A DNA stretch of 64,000 bases from Stenotrophomonas sp. 24(2023). Lineage in GTDB: Bacteria > Pseudomonadota > Gammaproteobacteria > Xanthomonadales > Xanthomonadaceae. This document shows, one piece after another, positions 8,353-21,680 of this stretch. The notes beneath the pieces were generated by a model, which did not search any database, was not told the origin of the DNA, and saw only the letters and a program-made list of their open reading frames with translations. Where the stretch lies: NCBI RefSeq assembly GCF_030913365.1, contig NZ_CP133160.1, positions 1,753,501 to 1,817,500 on the forward strand, written 5' to 3'. The first letter of the stretch is position 1. Every line of letters starts with the position of its first letter. The translations under genes and the position numbers were made by a program.

Positions 8353-8390
8353 GGGGCCAGATCCCGGTGCGGAAACCGGGATCTGGCCCC
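8353..8390. repeat. Long perfect palindrome between convergent genes
   Basis: GGGGCCAGATCCCGGT and its exact reverse complement form a 16-bp stem with a 6-nt loop (GCGGAA). It lies between the stop codons of the ridA-like gene and czcA. The core GGGGYCAGATCC recurs at 24355-24394, so this is a dispersed repeat family. No T-run follows, so its use as a bidirectional terminator is an inference. Confidence 0.8.
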
Positions 8391-8397
8391 TGGGCGG

Positions 8398-12552
<4,155 letters not shown>

Positions 12553-12556
<4 letters not shown>

Positions 12557-13824
12557 GGCTGGGTTCCTTCGGCAGTGGTGGCCAGCAGCGGCTGCCCGCT
12601 CAGGCGCTGGATTTCGATCAGGGCGGTCTGTGCCGACAGGGCGGCGTCAAGCTGGCGCTGGCGTGCCTCGATGCGCATGGCCTGCAGCTGTGCCCACTCC
12701 AGGTAGCTGATGGCGCCGGCGCGCCACGCGGTTTCGGCGGCTTTTTCCGCCTTCTGCAACTGCGGCAGCACATCGCTGCCCATGCGCTGCACTTCCAGGC
12801 GGGCGGTGACATAACGGCCATGGGCTTCGGCCAGGGTGGCGTACAGCTGCAGTGCACGTGCTTCGCGCTCCACGGCGCTCATTGCCAGGTCAGCCTGCGC
12901 GGCGCGGATCTCCGGCTCGGCACGGCGGGCACTGCCCAGCGGCACGCTGAAGCCGGCCACGAAGGCGTTGTCGCCGCTCTCGCGCTGGTTGCGTACGCCC
13001 AGCTGCCAGGACACATCGCTGCGCTGCTGGCTGCGGGCCAGCTGCAGCTGTGCTTCGCGCACGCGCGCCTCGTTGGCGATCACCGCCAGTTCCGGCGTGC
13101 GCTCCAGCAGTGTGGCCAGCGCCTGGAAATCCTGCAGGGCCGGCAGCTGCATCGGGTCACCGGTGACCGCATCGAAATCGACCTGGCGTGCGTTCCACAG
13201 GGCGGCCAGCGCCATGCGCGCCGCGCGCCCAGCCTGTTCGGCACGGTCGCGGTCCAGTTCGGCCTGGGCCAGCGCGGCCTGGGCGGTCATCAGGGTCGAG
13301 GCCGGTGAGGCACCGGCCTGCAGGCGCAGGCGGGCGGCGGACACCGCACGGCGGCGCTGCTCGATATCGTCCAGCGCGATGCGGTGCTGCTCGCTGGCAG
13401 CGGTGATGGCCAGGTAGCGGCGCGCGGTTTCGGCCATCAGGTCCAGGCGGGTGATCTCGCGCTGCGGTGCCAGTGCGTCCAGGTTGGCCTGGGCCACGGC
13501 ACGGCGCGCGTCGAGCTTGCCGCCGCGCTCCAGCACGCCGGCCAGCGTCACCGTGGTCTCGGTGGCATCGAAGCCGCGGTTGGCGCCGGTGCCCAGCGCG
13601 TTCTCGATGTCCACGCCGAACACCAGCGCAGGCTTCAGGCCGGCGCCGTCGAGGCGGGCCTGTGCGGCCTGCCGCTGCAGCGTGGGCAGGCGTAGGTCGG
13701 GATGGGTACGGGCGACGCGGTCGACGGCCGCATCCAGGGTCAACGGGTCAAGCGGCGATGGCGCCTGTGCGTGCACGCACGGCGCGATCGCCAGGGCCGC
13801 GACGGCGGCCAGGCGGATCCACAT
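12553..13824 (-). CDS. czcC: TolC-family outer-membrane channel of the Czc pump
   Basis: A 423-residue outer-membrane efflux protein with signal peptide (MWIRLAAVAALAIAPCVHAQA) and two OEP repeats of long amphipathic helices (for example LDLMAETARRYLAITAASEQ and REARALQLYATLAEAHGRYV). The ITRLDLMAETARRYL and GDNAFVAGFSVPL segments are typical of the CzcC branch. It is the first pump gene after the small His-rich gene and is coupled to czcB by a 4-nt overlap. It completes the tripartite exporter. Confidence 0.9.
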
Positions 13825-13885
13825 GGGAAGTACTCCGGAAAACGCAGGACAGGATCAGGACGCCCGCAGGGTGCGGGCCGGCAGA

Positions 13886-14263
13886 TCAGGCCTGGATCGG
13901 AGGACGCAGCAGCGATTCCAGCGGGGCCGGACGCCAGTTCGTATCAACGGCGGGGGCCGGTACCGACGCAGGGGGGGCCGGCAGTTCCCAGCCGGCACTG
14001 GCGAAAGGCAGCACGCTGCCCTGCCCGTGGCAGTGCGCGCAGTGCAGCAGCGCGTGCAGCAGGCGCGCGCCGGTGTCTTCATCGTCGTGGCCGGGGGCCT
14101 CGTCGGCCATGCCCTGGGACGTGGCCGGGTGGTCCAGGTGGCTCATGGCATGCAGCTCACCCAGCGCCGATGCAGTGGCCCCCCCCACGGTGCCGATCGC
14201 CACCACCACCAGCATCAGCAGGCGGAGCAGGTACGGCGGGCGGCGGCGCAGGGCGCGGATCAT
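13886..14263 (-). CDS. Small exported His/Cys-rich protein, CzcI-like
   Basis: A 125-residue protein with one N-terminal hydrophobic segment (YLLRLLMLVVVAIGTVGGATASA) that acts as a signal peptide or anchor. It is followed by a histidine-rich stretch (HAMSHLDHPA, PGHDDED) and HALLHCAHCHGQG, a likely metal-binding CxxC cluster. The start MIRALRRRPPYLL gives a normal signal sequence; a start 12 codons upstream would run through the palindrome at 14273-14295. It is the first gene of the Czc operon, 61 nt before czcC, as CzcI-type proteins are. A metal-sensing or delivery role is inferred from context. Confidence 0.7.
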   Translation of the reverse strand: MIRALRRRPPYLLRLLMLVVVAIGTVGGATASALGELHAMSHLDHPATSQGMADEAPGHDDEDTGARLLHALLHCAHCHGQGSVLPFASAGWELPAPPASVPAPAVDTNWRPAPLESLLRPPIQA

Positions 14264-14272
14264 GGGCGAAGC

Positions 14273-14295
14273 GTAACGGGGCCTGACCCCGTTAC
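14273..14295. promoter_or_regulatory. Palindrome in the czc leader, operator or terminator candidate
   Basis: GTAACGGGG-CCTGA-CCCCGTTAC forms a 9-bp perfect stem only 10 nt before the start codon of the CzcI-like gene and about 65 nt after the stop codon of the DUF885 gene. It could be a metal-responsive operator, or a terminator without T-run for the upstream gene. Sequence alone does not decide. Confidence 0.45.
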
Positions 14296-14359
14296 ACAAT
14301 CGCAGGTGCCGGCAGCGCCAGTGCGGCGTTCAGCCGTACCGGCCCCTGCACGGCAGGCG

Positions 14360-16132
14360 TCACGCCTTCTTGCTGTCGGCGATGAACTGCTGGATCTGCT
14401 GCTCCAGCACCGGCAGCGGCACCGAGCCCTGCTTGAGCACCGCATCATGGAAGGCCTTGATGTCGAACCTGTCGCCCAGTTCCTTCTCCGCCTGCGCGCG
14501 CAGGCGCACGATGGCGATCTCGCCCAGCTTGTAGCTCAGCGCCTGGCCCGGCCAGGAGATGTAGCGGTCCACTTCGGTGGTCACTTCGTGCTCGCTCAGC
14601 GCGGTGTGGTCGCGCAGGTAGGCCAGCGCCTGGTCGCGGGTCCAGCCCTTGCTGTGCACGCCGGTATCGATGACCAGGCGCGCAGCGCGCCACATTTCGT
14701 AGGTCAGGCGCCCGAAGTCCTCGTAGGGGGTTTCATAGATGCCCATTTCCACGCCCAGCTTCTCGCAGTACAGCGCCCAGCCCTCGCCATAGGCGGAGAT
14801 GTAGGCGTTGCGGCGGAACTCCGGCAGGTTCTTCTGCTCGGCCGCCAGCGCACCCTGCAGCGCATGGCCCGGGTCGGACTCATGCAGGGTCAGCGCGGGC
14901 AGGTTGTACAGCGGGCGCGATGGCAGATCGTAGGTATTGAGCCAGTAGGTACCGCCACCGCCACGGCCGGCCGTCCAGAACGGGGCGATGTCGGCCGGCA
15001 CCGGCACGATGGTGAAGCGCGCGCGCGGCAGCGTCATGTACTTGCCGAGCTGGCCATCGGCACGCTTGGAGATCCACGCCGCACGCGACAGCAGCTCCTG
15101 CGGCGTCTTGGCGTAGAACTGCGGATCGGTGCGCAGGAAGGTCAGGAACTCGGCGAAGCTGCCCTTGAAGCCCACCTGGGTGATGATCCCGTTCATCTCC
15201 TTCTGGATGCGCGCCACCTCGGCCAGGCCGATCGCGTGGATCTCGTCCGGCGACAGGTCCAGCGTGGTGTATTCGTGGATCTGCTGGTGGTAATAGGCCT
15301 TGCCGTCCGGCATGGCTTCAGCGGCCAGCGTGGTGCGCGCCTGCGGGACGTATTCCTTCACGAAGAACACGCGCAGCTGCTGGAAGGCCGGCACCACCTT
15401 GCCGCTGATCGCAGCGGCCGCCTGCGTGCGCAGGCGCTCCTGTTCGGCCGCCGGGATGCTGTTGGGCAGCTTCTTGAACGGTGCATACAGCGGCGACTCG
15501 GTCGGGTCCTTCAGTTCGGCCACCGTGGCGATGGACACTTCGCGGCCATCGAGCACCGCGCGCGGCACGCTGAAGCCACGCTTCAGGCCGGCGCGCATGT
15601 TCGCGGTCTGCTGGTTGAAGTAGCGCGGCACATCGTCCAGTCGGGCGATGTAGTTCTGGTAGTCCTTGACCGTTTTCATTTCCCGGCGGGCCATGAAGGA
15701 CAGGTTCGACCAGAACGAGGAATCGGAGTTGAACGGCATCTCATAGCCGCGCAGGCGCACATCCTGGGCCAGGTTGAAGACCTGGTCGCGGTAGATGGCG
15801 TAATTGACCTGGTTGTCCGGCGAAAGCGCCTTCACATCGACACGGCCGAGCTCGGCCAGCACGCTGTCCCACACCTTCAGGCGCGCCTGCTGCGCGGCCG
15901 GGGAGACATCGGGCATGCGGGTGGCGTTGGCCGGTGCGTCCTCGTCTTCGCTGGCTTCACCACCGCCGGTCTGGCGCCAGGCCCATTCCTTCTCGTAGAT
16001 GGCGCGGAAAGCGGCATCGGCCGGCGATTCGCTGGCCACGCTGGCCGGGGCGGCGGTCGCCGGGGGCGCGGCGAAAGCCACGGCGGGGGCGGACAGGGCA
16101 AGCAGCAGGGCAACGGCAAGACGGGTTTTCAC
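14360..16132 (-). CDS. DUF885 family protein, predicted exported metallopeptidase-like
   Basis: A 590-residue protein with a cleavable signal peptide (MKTRLAVALLLALSAPAVAFA) and the DUF885 domain over most of its length. The conserved LHESDPGHALQ (about residue 417) has the HExxPGH form and is followed by YGEGWALYCEKLG, which gives the glutamate usually found downstream. Together they resemble a zinc site of gluzincin-like peptidases. The DUF885 family is widespread and often predicted to be a carboxypeptidase of the cell envelope, but few members have been tested. It is probably monocistronic. Confidence 0.85.
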   Translation of the reverse strand: MKTRLAVALLLALSAPAVAFAAPPATAAPASVASESPADAAFRAIYEKEWAWRQTGGGEASEDEDAPANATRMPDVSPAAQQARLKVWDSVLAELGRVDVKALSPDNQVNYAIYRDQVFNLAQDVRLRGYEMPFNSDSSFWSNLSFMARREMKTVKDYQNYIARLDDVPRYFNQQTANMRAGLKRGFSVPRAVLDGREVSIATVAELKDPTESPLYAPFKKLPNSIPAAEQERLRTQAAAAISGKVVPAFQQLRVFFVKEYVPQARTTLAAEAMPDGKAYYHQQIHEYTTLDLSPDEIHAIGLAEVARIQKEMNGIITQVGFKGSFAEFLTFLRTDPQFYAKTPQELLSRAAWISKRADGQLGKYMTLPRARFTIVPVPADIAPFWTAGRGGGGTYWLNTYDLPSRPLYNLPALTLHESDPGHALQGALAAEQKNLPEFRRNAYISAYGEGWALYCEKLGVEMGIYETPYEDFGRLTYEMWRAARLVIDTGVHSKGWTRDQALAYLRDHTALSEHEVTTEVDRYISWPGQALSYKLGEIAIVRLRAQAEKELGDRFDIKAFHDAVLKQGSVPLPVLEQQIQQFIADSKKA

Positions 16133-16275
16133 GTGCGGGGTTCCCGGGAAGGCAGGTTCCGATCATCGCACCCCCCATCGCCGATGGCATGGGACGAAGG
16201 TCCTGTCCGCGCAGCGGACAGGACCGGCAAAGGCGCCCATACCCGCTGCCTGGCATGCTCCGGCGCCGCCTGGCC

Positions 16276-16623
16276 TCAGTGGCTGGCGCGATCCCGCTTC
16301 CAGCCGCGGTGCTTGATGTCCAGGTGCAGGCTGTACAGAGCGGTGAACGCCGGGAACAGGTTCTGCAGCACGCCCACCGAATCCTGCTTGGCCGAGAACA
16401 GGAAGTAGCTCAGCGTCATCAGGCTGCCGACCACGCTCATGTACCAGAACAGGCGCGGGATGACCGGCTTGCCGGCACGCTTGGAGGCGATGAACTGCAC
16501 CAGCCAGCGGCCGCCGAACATGATCGCGCCGGTGTAGCCGATCAGCTTCCAGCCGGTCACGTGCAGGCCGGTCCAGAACAGCCAGGTCAACGGCTGGTCG
16601 AGCCAGTGCAGTTCCATGTCCAT
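16276..16623 (-). CDS. LAB_N (lipid A biosynthesis N-terminal domain) membrane protein
   Basis: A 115-residue inner-membrane protein made of the LAB_N domain (PF07578), with about three or four membrane segments (LTWLFWTGLHVTGWKLIGYTG, MFGGRWLVQF, FWYMSVVGSLMTLSYFLFS). The start MDMELHWLDQPLTWL is used because its ATG overlaps the TGA of the glycosyltransferase gene (TGATG), a sign of coupling. Stand-alone LAB_N proteins usually sit beside family 2 glycosyltransferases and lipid A or polyprenyl-sugar transferases, as here. The biochemical function is not established. Confidence 0.85.
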   Translation of the reverse strand: MDMELHWLDQPLTWLFWTGLHVTGWKLIGYTGAIMFGGRWLVQFIASKRAGKPVIPRLFWYMSVVGSLMTLSYFLFSAKQDSVGVLQNLFPAFTALYSLHLDIKHRGWKRDRASH

Positions 16624-17345
16624 CAACGCTCCTCCACGGCGGTGCGCTTGCTGCGCACGATCAGCCACGCCACACCGCGCAGGTCGCGGATGCCGACCAG
16701 CGCGCGGCCGAGGTTGTTGTACTTGGACACGCCAGCGGTGCGATGGCGGTGGTTCACCGGCACGCTGGTGGTCTGCCAGCCGGCCCGCTGCATCAGGGCC
16801 GGCAGGTAACGGTGCATGTGGTCGAAATACGGCAGGTCCAGGAACGCGGCGCGCTCGAACAGCTTGATGCCGCAGCCGGTATCGGGCGTGTCATCGCGCA
16901 GCATGCGCGCGCGGATGCGGTTGGCCCACTTGCTGGCCCAGCGCTTGCTGCCGCTGTCCTGGCGGTTGACCCGCCAGCCGGCGAACAGCTTGACCCCGGC
17001 AGCGGCGGCGGCGCGTGCGGCCAGCAGCCTGGGAATATCGGCCGGATCGTTCTGGCCATCGCCATCGAGGGTGGCGATCCACGGCGCGCGCGCGTGCTTG
17101 ACCCCGGTACGCACGGCGGTGCTCTGCCCGCTCTGGCTGACGTGGTGCAGCACGCGCAGTTCCGGCGTGCTGGCCTTCAGGCCATCAAGCACGGCCAGCG
17201 TGTCATCACGCGAGTGGTCGTCAACGTAGAGGATTTCAAACGGAATGTGCCCACGCAGGGCGGCGGTGATCTCCGCCACCAGCGGCGCGACATTGTCGCG
17301 CTCGTTGAATACCGGGACGACGACGGAAAGCAGGGGTTCGCTCAT
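16623..17345 (-). CDS. Family 2 glycosyltransferase (dolichol-phosphate-mannose-synthase-like)
   Basis: A 240-residue GT2 enzyme with a single GT-A fold. Visible motifs are LSVVVPVFNERDNV at the N-terminus, YVDDHSRDDT (nucleotide-sugar binding) and ATLDGDGQNDPADIP (the DXD-type metal site). The length and lack of C-terminal membrane helices match bacterial DPM1-like enzymes that load a sugar onto undecaprenyl phosphate. It overlaps the LAB_N gene by one base. The sugar-nucleotide epimerase gene lies 88 nt upstream on the same strand, so the three probably serve one surface-glycan or lipid modification step. Confidence 0.88.
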   Translation of the reverse strand: MSEPLLSVVVPVFNERDNVAPLVAEITAALRGHIPFEILYVDDHSRDDTLAVLDGLKASTPELRVLHHVSQSGQSTAVRTGVKHARAPWIATLDGDGQNDPADIPRLLAARAAAAAGVKLFAGWRVNRQDSGSKRWASKWANRIRARMLRDDTPDTGCGIKLFERAAFLDLPYFDHMHRYLPALMQRAGWQTTSVPVNHRHRTAGVSKYNNLGRALVGIRDLRGVAWLIVRSKRTAVEER

Positions 17346-17433
17346 GGCTCACTCGGCCAGGGGGGACAACGACCGCGCATTCTCCGAAGCCGAGGTTATC
17401 CGAAGATGAATTCGACCGTGTGAGGATCACGCC

Positions 17434-18399
17434 TCAGGCGCGGTCACCGAAATACTCGCGGCACCACTGCACCACCGGTGGCAGGCCCTGTTCAATGGGC
17501 GTGGCCGGATCGAAGCCGAACGCATCGCGGGCGCGACGGGTATCGGCCATGGTGCGCACCATGTCGCCCGGCTGCATCGGCTTGTAGACCTTCTGCGCAG
17601 GGCGGCCGGCGGCCTGTTCGATCACGCCGATGAAGCGCTCCAGTTCAACGGGGGTATGGTTGCCCAGGTTGAACACGCGGTGCGGTACCGGCTCGGCGCT
17701 GGGGTGCGCGAGCGCGCCGAGGATACCGGCCACGATGTCGGAAACATGTGTGAAATCGCGCTGCATGCGGCCTTCGTTGAACACCTCGATCGGGCGCCCG
17801 GCCAGCACCGCGCGCGAGAACAGCAGCGGTGCCATGTCCGGGCGGCCCCACGGGCCGTACACGGTGAAGAAGCGCAGGCCGGTGGCATGCAGGCCGTACA
17901 GCTGCGCATAGGTATGGGCCATCAGCTCGTTGGCGGCCTTGGTGGCCGCATACAGCGAGCGCGGCTGGTCCACGCGCTGGTCTTCAGAGAACGGCGGGGT
18001 GGCCGAATCACCATAGACCGAGCTGCTGGAGGCATATACCAGGTGCTGCACGCCGCCGTGCCGGCACCGTTCAAGCATGTTGACGAAGCCGACCAGGTTG
18101 CTGTCGACATAGGCATGCGGATTTTCCAACGAATAGCGCACGCCGGCCTGGGCGGCCAGGTGGATGACCGCCGTCGGCCGCACCTCGTCGAACAGCGCGG
18201 CCAGGCCGTCGCGGTCGGTCAGGTCCAGCGTGCGCAGGTCCAGGTCCGGGCACAGGGCTGCCACGCGGTCGCGCTTGATCTGCGGGTCGTAGTAATCGTT
18301 GAAGTTGTCCAGCCCGACCACGGCGTGGCCGGCATCGAGCAGGGCGCGGGCGGTGTAGGCACCGATGAAGCCGGCGGCGCCGGTGAGCAGCAGGGTCAT
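17434..18399 (-). CDS. NAD-dependent epimerase, UDP-glucuronate 4-epimerase-like
   Basis: A 321-residue extended short-chain dehydrogenase. It shows the NAD motif TGAAGFIGAYTARALL near the N-terminus, the segment GLDNFNDYYDPQIKRDR that is typical of UDP-glucuronate/UDP-galacturonate 4-epimerases, and the catalytic Ser and YxxxK (YASSSSVYG, YAATKAANE). The start MTLLLTGAAGFIG is chosen for its position just before the NAD motif. A reading 12 residues longer has no support. It probably supplies a nucleotide sugar for the glycosyltransferase downstream. Confidence 0.9.
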   Translation of the reverse strand: MTLLLTGAAGFIGAYTARALLDAGHAVVGLDNFNDYYDPQIKRDRVAALCPDLDLRTLDLTDRDGLAALFDEVRPTAVIHLAAQAGVRYSLENPHAYVDSNLVGFVNMLERCRHGGVQHLVYASSSSVYGDSATPPFSEDQRVDQPRSLYAATKAANELMAHTYAQLYGLHATGLRFFTVYGPWGRPDMAPLLFSRAVLAGRPIEVFNEGRMQRDFTHVSDIVAGILGALAHPSAEPVPHRVFNLGNHTPVELERFIGVIEQAAGRPAQKVYKPMQPGDMVRTMADTRRARDAFGFDPATPIEQGLPPVVQWCREYFGDRA

Positions 18400-18484
18400 T
18401 GCAGGGTCCTGGCGGGTACGCCCCGCTTTCACCATCGGCCGACGTCGCGGGGAAGCGTCGGCCGGCGCCCGCGGCGCGGCCGGC

Positions 18485-19402
18485 TCAGCCCTGGCGCGCG
18501 CGCAGCTTTTCCAGCACGCCGTCCAGGGCGTCCAGGTTGGCGTAGTGGATGATCAGCTTGCCCTTGCCGCCGCGGCCATGGTTGATCGCCACGGCGGTGC
18601 CGAGGGTCTCGGAAAGCTCGTTCTGCAGCGAGGCGATGTCGGCCTGCAGCACCTTCGGTGCGGCCACCGGGCGGTTGCTGGGCACCTTGCCGGCGGCAAA
18701 GGCCTGCGCGCGGCGCTCGACCTCGCGCACCGACCAGCCCTCATCGGCCGCTTCCTGGGCCAGCTTGCCGGCCAGTTCCGGGGCCAGGGTCAGCAGCGCG
18801 CGGGCATGGCCCATTTCCAGCCGGCGTGATTCCAGCAGCACGCGGATGGCCACCGGCAGTTCCAGCAGGCGCAGCAGGTTGGACACCGCCGCGCGCGAAC
18901 GGCCGACCGCTTCGGCGGCTTCGGCGTGGGTCAGCGCGAACTCGCTGATCAGCCGCTGCAGCGCTTCGGCTTCTTCCAGCGGGTTGAGGTCTTCGCGCTG
19001 GATGTTCTCGATCAGCGCCATCGCGATGACGGTGCGGTCTTCCAGCTCGCGCACCACCACCGGCACTTCGGTCAGGCCGGCCAGCTGCGAAGCGCGCCAG
19101 CGGCGTTCGCCGGCGACGATTTCGTAGTTGCCCGCGGGCAGCTGGCGCACCAGGATCGGCTGGATGACGCCCTGCGACTTGATCGAATCGGCCAGCTCGC
19201 CCAGCTTGGATTCGTCCATCTCGCGGCGCGGCTGGTACTTGCCGGGCTGCAGCTGGCCCACCGGCAGCTTGCGCAGCACTTCACCGGGCAGCGGTTCGAT
19301 CACGGCCGATGCCTGCACCTGGCTCACCGCGCCCTTCGGGCCCAGCAGTGCGTCCAGGCCCCGGCCGAGGCCACGCTTCTTCGCTGCCGGCTTGGTGGTC
19401 AT
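18485..19402 (-). CDS. parB: Chromosome partitioning protein ParB
   Basis: A 305-residue CTP-dependent DNA clamp that binds parS near the origin. It shows the N-terminal KKRGLGRGLDALLG, the ParB/Srx-like CTPase (QYQPRREMDESKLGELADSI-type region, VAGERRWRAS), the helix-turn-helix (THAEAAEAVGRSRAAVSNLLRLLELP) and a C-terminal dimerisation domain. Its ATG overlaps the parA stop codon by one base. No parS palindrome was found in this window. Being next to rsmG-parA places the window fairly near the chromosome origin, as in relatives. Confidence 0.96.
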   Translation of the reverse strand: MTTKPAAKKRGLGRGLDALLGPKGAVSQVQASAVIEPLPGEVLRKLPVGQLQPGKYQPRREMDESKLGELADSIKSQGVIQPILVRQLPAGNYEIVAGERRWRASQLAGLTEVPVVVRELEDRTVIAMALIENIQREDLNPLEEAEALQRLISEFALTHAEAAEAVGRSRAAVSNLLRLLELPVAIRVLLESRRLEMGHARALLTLAPELAGKLAQEAADEGWSVREVERRAQAFAAGKVPSNRPVAAPKVLQADIASLQNELSETLGTAVAINHGRGGKGKLIIHYANLDALDGVLEKLRARQG

Positions 19403-20199
19403 CAGACGGTCTCCACGGCCTTGGTGGCCTTGTTGCGTTCGTTGTTGCGGCGGATGATCTCACCGGCCAGGCCAAGGTACGCCACGCCACCGCGCGAGGT
19501 CCGGTCATAGCCGACGATGCTCTGGCCATGGCTGGGCGCTTCGGCCAGACGTACGTTGCGCGGCACGATGGTACGGAACACGCGGTCACCGAAGTGTTCG
19601 GTCAGCTCGGCCGACACGGCATTGGCCAGGTTGTTGCGCACATCGAACATGGTGCGCAGCACGCCTTCGATTTCCAGCACCGGGTTCAGGTTGGTGCGCA
19701 GCGCTTCGATGGTTTCCACCAGCGCGCTCAGCCCTTCCAGCGCGTAGTACTCGCACTGCATCGGCACCAGCACCGAATCGGCCGCGGCCAGGGCGTTGAG
19801 GGTCAGCAGCGACAGCGCCGGCGGGCAGTCGATCAGGATGTAATCGTAGTCACCCAGCACCGGTGCCAGCGCGCGCTTGAGGCGCTGCTCGCGCTCGCCC
19901 TGCGCCATCAGCTGGATTTCCGCGGCGGTCAGGTCGATGTTGCCCGGCAGCAGGTCGTAGCCTTCGGCGGTCTTGACCCGCACGTCGGCGGCGAGCGCTT
20001 CGCCCAGCAGCAGGTCATAGGTGGACGCGGCCAGTTCGCGCTTGTCCACGCCGCTGCCCATGGTGGCGTTGCCCTGGGAATCCAGGTCGACCAGCAGCAC
20101 GCGCTTGGGCGCGTTGGCGAGAGCGGCGGCCAGGTTGACGGCTGTCGTGGTTTTGCCGACGCCACCTTTCTGGTTGGCGATGGCGATGATGCGGGCCAT
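19402..20199 (-). CDS. parA: Chromosome partitioning ATPase ParA (Soj)
   Basis: A 265-residue Walker-type ATPase with the deviant Walker A KGGVGKTTTAVNLAA at about residues 10-24, the second signature LVDLDSQGNAT and the Walker B segment DYILIDCPPALS. It works with ParB to move replication origins and binds nucleoid DNA non-specifically through basic C-terminal residues. It is coupled to parB by a one-base overlap and sits 112 nt after rsmG on the same strand. Confidence 0.97.
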   Translation of the reverse strand: MARIIAIANQKGGVGKTTTAVNLAAALANAPKRVLLVDLDSQGNATMGSGVDKRELAASTYDLLLGEALAADVRVKTAEGYDLLPGNIDLTAAEIQLMAQGEREQRLKRALAPVLGDYDYILIDCPPALSLLTLNALAAADSVLVPMQCEYYALEGLSALVETIEALRTNLNPVLEIEGVLRTMFDVRNNLANAVSAELTEHFGDRVFRTIVPRNVRLAEAPSHGQSIVGYDRTSRGGVAYLGLAGEIIRRNNERNKATKAVETV

Positions 20200-20311
20200 G
20201 CAGGTGAGCCTCGTCGACGGTTGCTGGGACCGGTCATTATGCGTACAACCGGCCCCGGGCGGAAATCATCAATCGCCAACCCGTTGTTCCATAAGGGGCC
20301 GGCGCGGGGGT

Positions 20312-20950
20312 TCAGGGGCCGCGAACGGTCACCAGATGGCGTTCACCGGCCAGTCCGGGCACCACCAGCGGCTGCACCTGCTGGACCTGCCAGCCGGCCG
20401 GCAGCTCGGCGATCTCCTCATGCGGGTAGACGCCCTTCATCGCCAGCAGCACGCCACCGGGGCGCAGCAGATGGCCGCCGACACGGACGATGCCGGCCAG
20501 GGTATCCATCGCGCGGGCGGTCAGCTGGTCGTAGCGGCCAGCCTCGTCCAGCGCCTCGGCACGCGATTCGGCCACCCGCGCATTGCCCAGCCCCAGCTGG
20601 CGCACGGCTTCGCGCATGAAGCGCGCCTTCTTGCCGTTGCTTTCCACCAGGGTGACCTGCAATCCCGGGCAGGCGATGGCCAGCGGAATGCCCGGCAGCC
20701 CGGGGCCGGTGCCCAGGTCGGCCAGCGTGCCATCGGCCACATGGGGCTGCATGGCCAGCGAATCGAGCAGGTGGCGGGTGACCATCTCCTGCGGGTCGCG
20801 GATGGCGGTGAGGTTGTAGGTCTGGTTCCAGCGGTGCAGCAGGGCCAGGTAACGCAGCAGCGGCGGGGCCAGCGCGGCGTCCAGGCCCATGCTGGCCAGG
20901 CCCTGTTCCAGCGTGGCCGCCACGCCGGGCGGGAGGGTGTGTTCGCTCAT
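20312..20950 (-). CDS. rsmG: 16S rRNA (guanine527-N7)-methyltransferase RsmG
   Basis: A 212-residue SAM-dependent methyltransferase that modifies G527 of 16S rRNA, whose loss gives low-level streptomycin resistance. Motif I is [14 protein letters not shown] and motif with catalytic environment is [11 protein letters not shown]. The N-terminal helix contains [16 protein letters not shown], a family hallmark. The start MSEHTLPPG gives the family length; a longer reading upstream would run through the phosphopantetheinyl transferase gene. The order rsmG-parA-parB is conserved in bacteria. Confidence 0.95.
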   Translation of the reverse strand: MSEHTLPPGVAATLEQGLASMGLDAALAPPLLRYLALLHRWNQTYNLTAIRDPQEMVTRHLLDSLAMQPHVADGTLADLGTGPGLPGIPLAIACPGLQVTLVESNGKKARFMREAVRQLGLGNARVAESRAEALDEAGRYDQLTARAMDTLAGIVRVGGHLLRPGGVLLAMKGVYPHEEIAELPAGWQVQQVQPLVVPGLAGERHLVTVRGP

Positions 20951-20999
20951 GCCGGCATTATCGCCGGTTTTGCCCGGCACACCGGCATTGCTGCATGCA

Positions 21000-21599
21000 T
21001 TACAGCGTGTGCCAGGCCAGTGCGGCGCGGAACTCGTCGCTGGCCTGCCATTCGTGCAGGTGCCAGCGCGCCGGCGCGCCCAGTTCCGGATCGCACCAGG
21101 CCAGGTGCAGCGCGCCATCGGCCAACGGGGCCAGCTGCAGCCGGTGCAGGCCGAACGACAGGCCCTGGCCCTGGGCCTTGAGCACGGCTTCCTTGGCGCA
21201 CCACACGCGGAAGAACCAATGGTCGCGCTCGGCCTCCGGCAGCGCCTCCAGCCACTGGATCTCGGCCGGATGGAAGAACCGGCGGATGATTTCCAGCTGG
21301 CGCGGCCGTGGCCGCAGCAGTTCCAGATCGACCCCCAGCCGCACGCCGGTGCCGGTGGCCACCAGCAGCACGTTGCCGCTGTGGCTCCAGCCCACGCCCT
21401 GTTCGGCCAGGGCCCCGGTGAACAACGGCCGGCCGCGCGCATCGCGTTGCAGCGGCAGGTCCAGCGGTTCGCCGCCCAGCGCCTGCGCCAGCACCACCCG
21501 CGCCTGCGGCTCGCCGCGCTGGCCCGGGACATGCGGGCAGCGCCAGACCGTCACCGGCCCGAAACGCCAGGGCCCGGCCAGCGTGGCCGGCAGGCTCAC
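21000..21599 (-). CDS. 4'-phosphopantetheinyl transferase (Sfp/AcpT type)
   Basis: A 199-residue enzyme that activates carrier proteins by moving phosphopantetheine from CoA to a serine. It has the core motifs [11 protein letters not shown] (Mg-binding Asp), [13 protein letters not shown] and [15 protein letters not shown]. It must start at GTG 21599 ([14 protein letters not shown]), preceded by GGGAGGGCGG. The open frame extends to 22055 but upstream it reads antisense to the next gene. The substrate is not clear: a secondary-metabolite, fatty-acid or xanthomonadin-type carrier protein are options. It lies 49 nt before rsmG and may be co-transcribed. Confidence 0.85.
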   Translation of the reverse strand: MSLPATLAGPWRFGPVTVWRCPHVPGQRGEPQARVVLAQALGGEPLDLPLQRDARGRPLFTGALAEQGVGWSHSGNVLLVATGTGVRLGVDLELLRPRPRQLEIIRRFFHPAEIQWLEALPEAERDHWFFRVWCAKEAVLKAQGQGLSFGLHRLQLAPLADGALHLAWCDPELGAPARWHLHEWQASDEFRAALAWHTL

Positions 21600-21680
21600 C
21601 CCGCCCTCCCGGGCAGGCTGCACAGGGGGTTCACGGCGCTGCGCGTCAACTGTCGGTGGTTCCAACCCGGAGGCGTGACC

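Noticed and set aside
18400..20311. A parS site near parAB
   Set aside because: I searched by eye for TGTTTCACGTGAAACA-like palindromes here and elsewhere and saw none. A GTTTCACGTG match near 63331 lies inside 23S rRNA and is only half a site.
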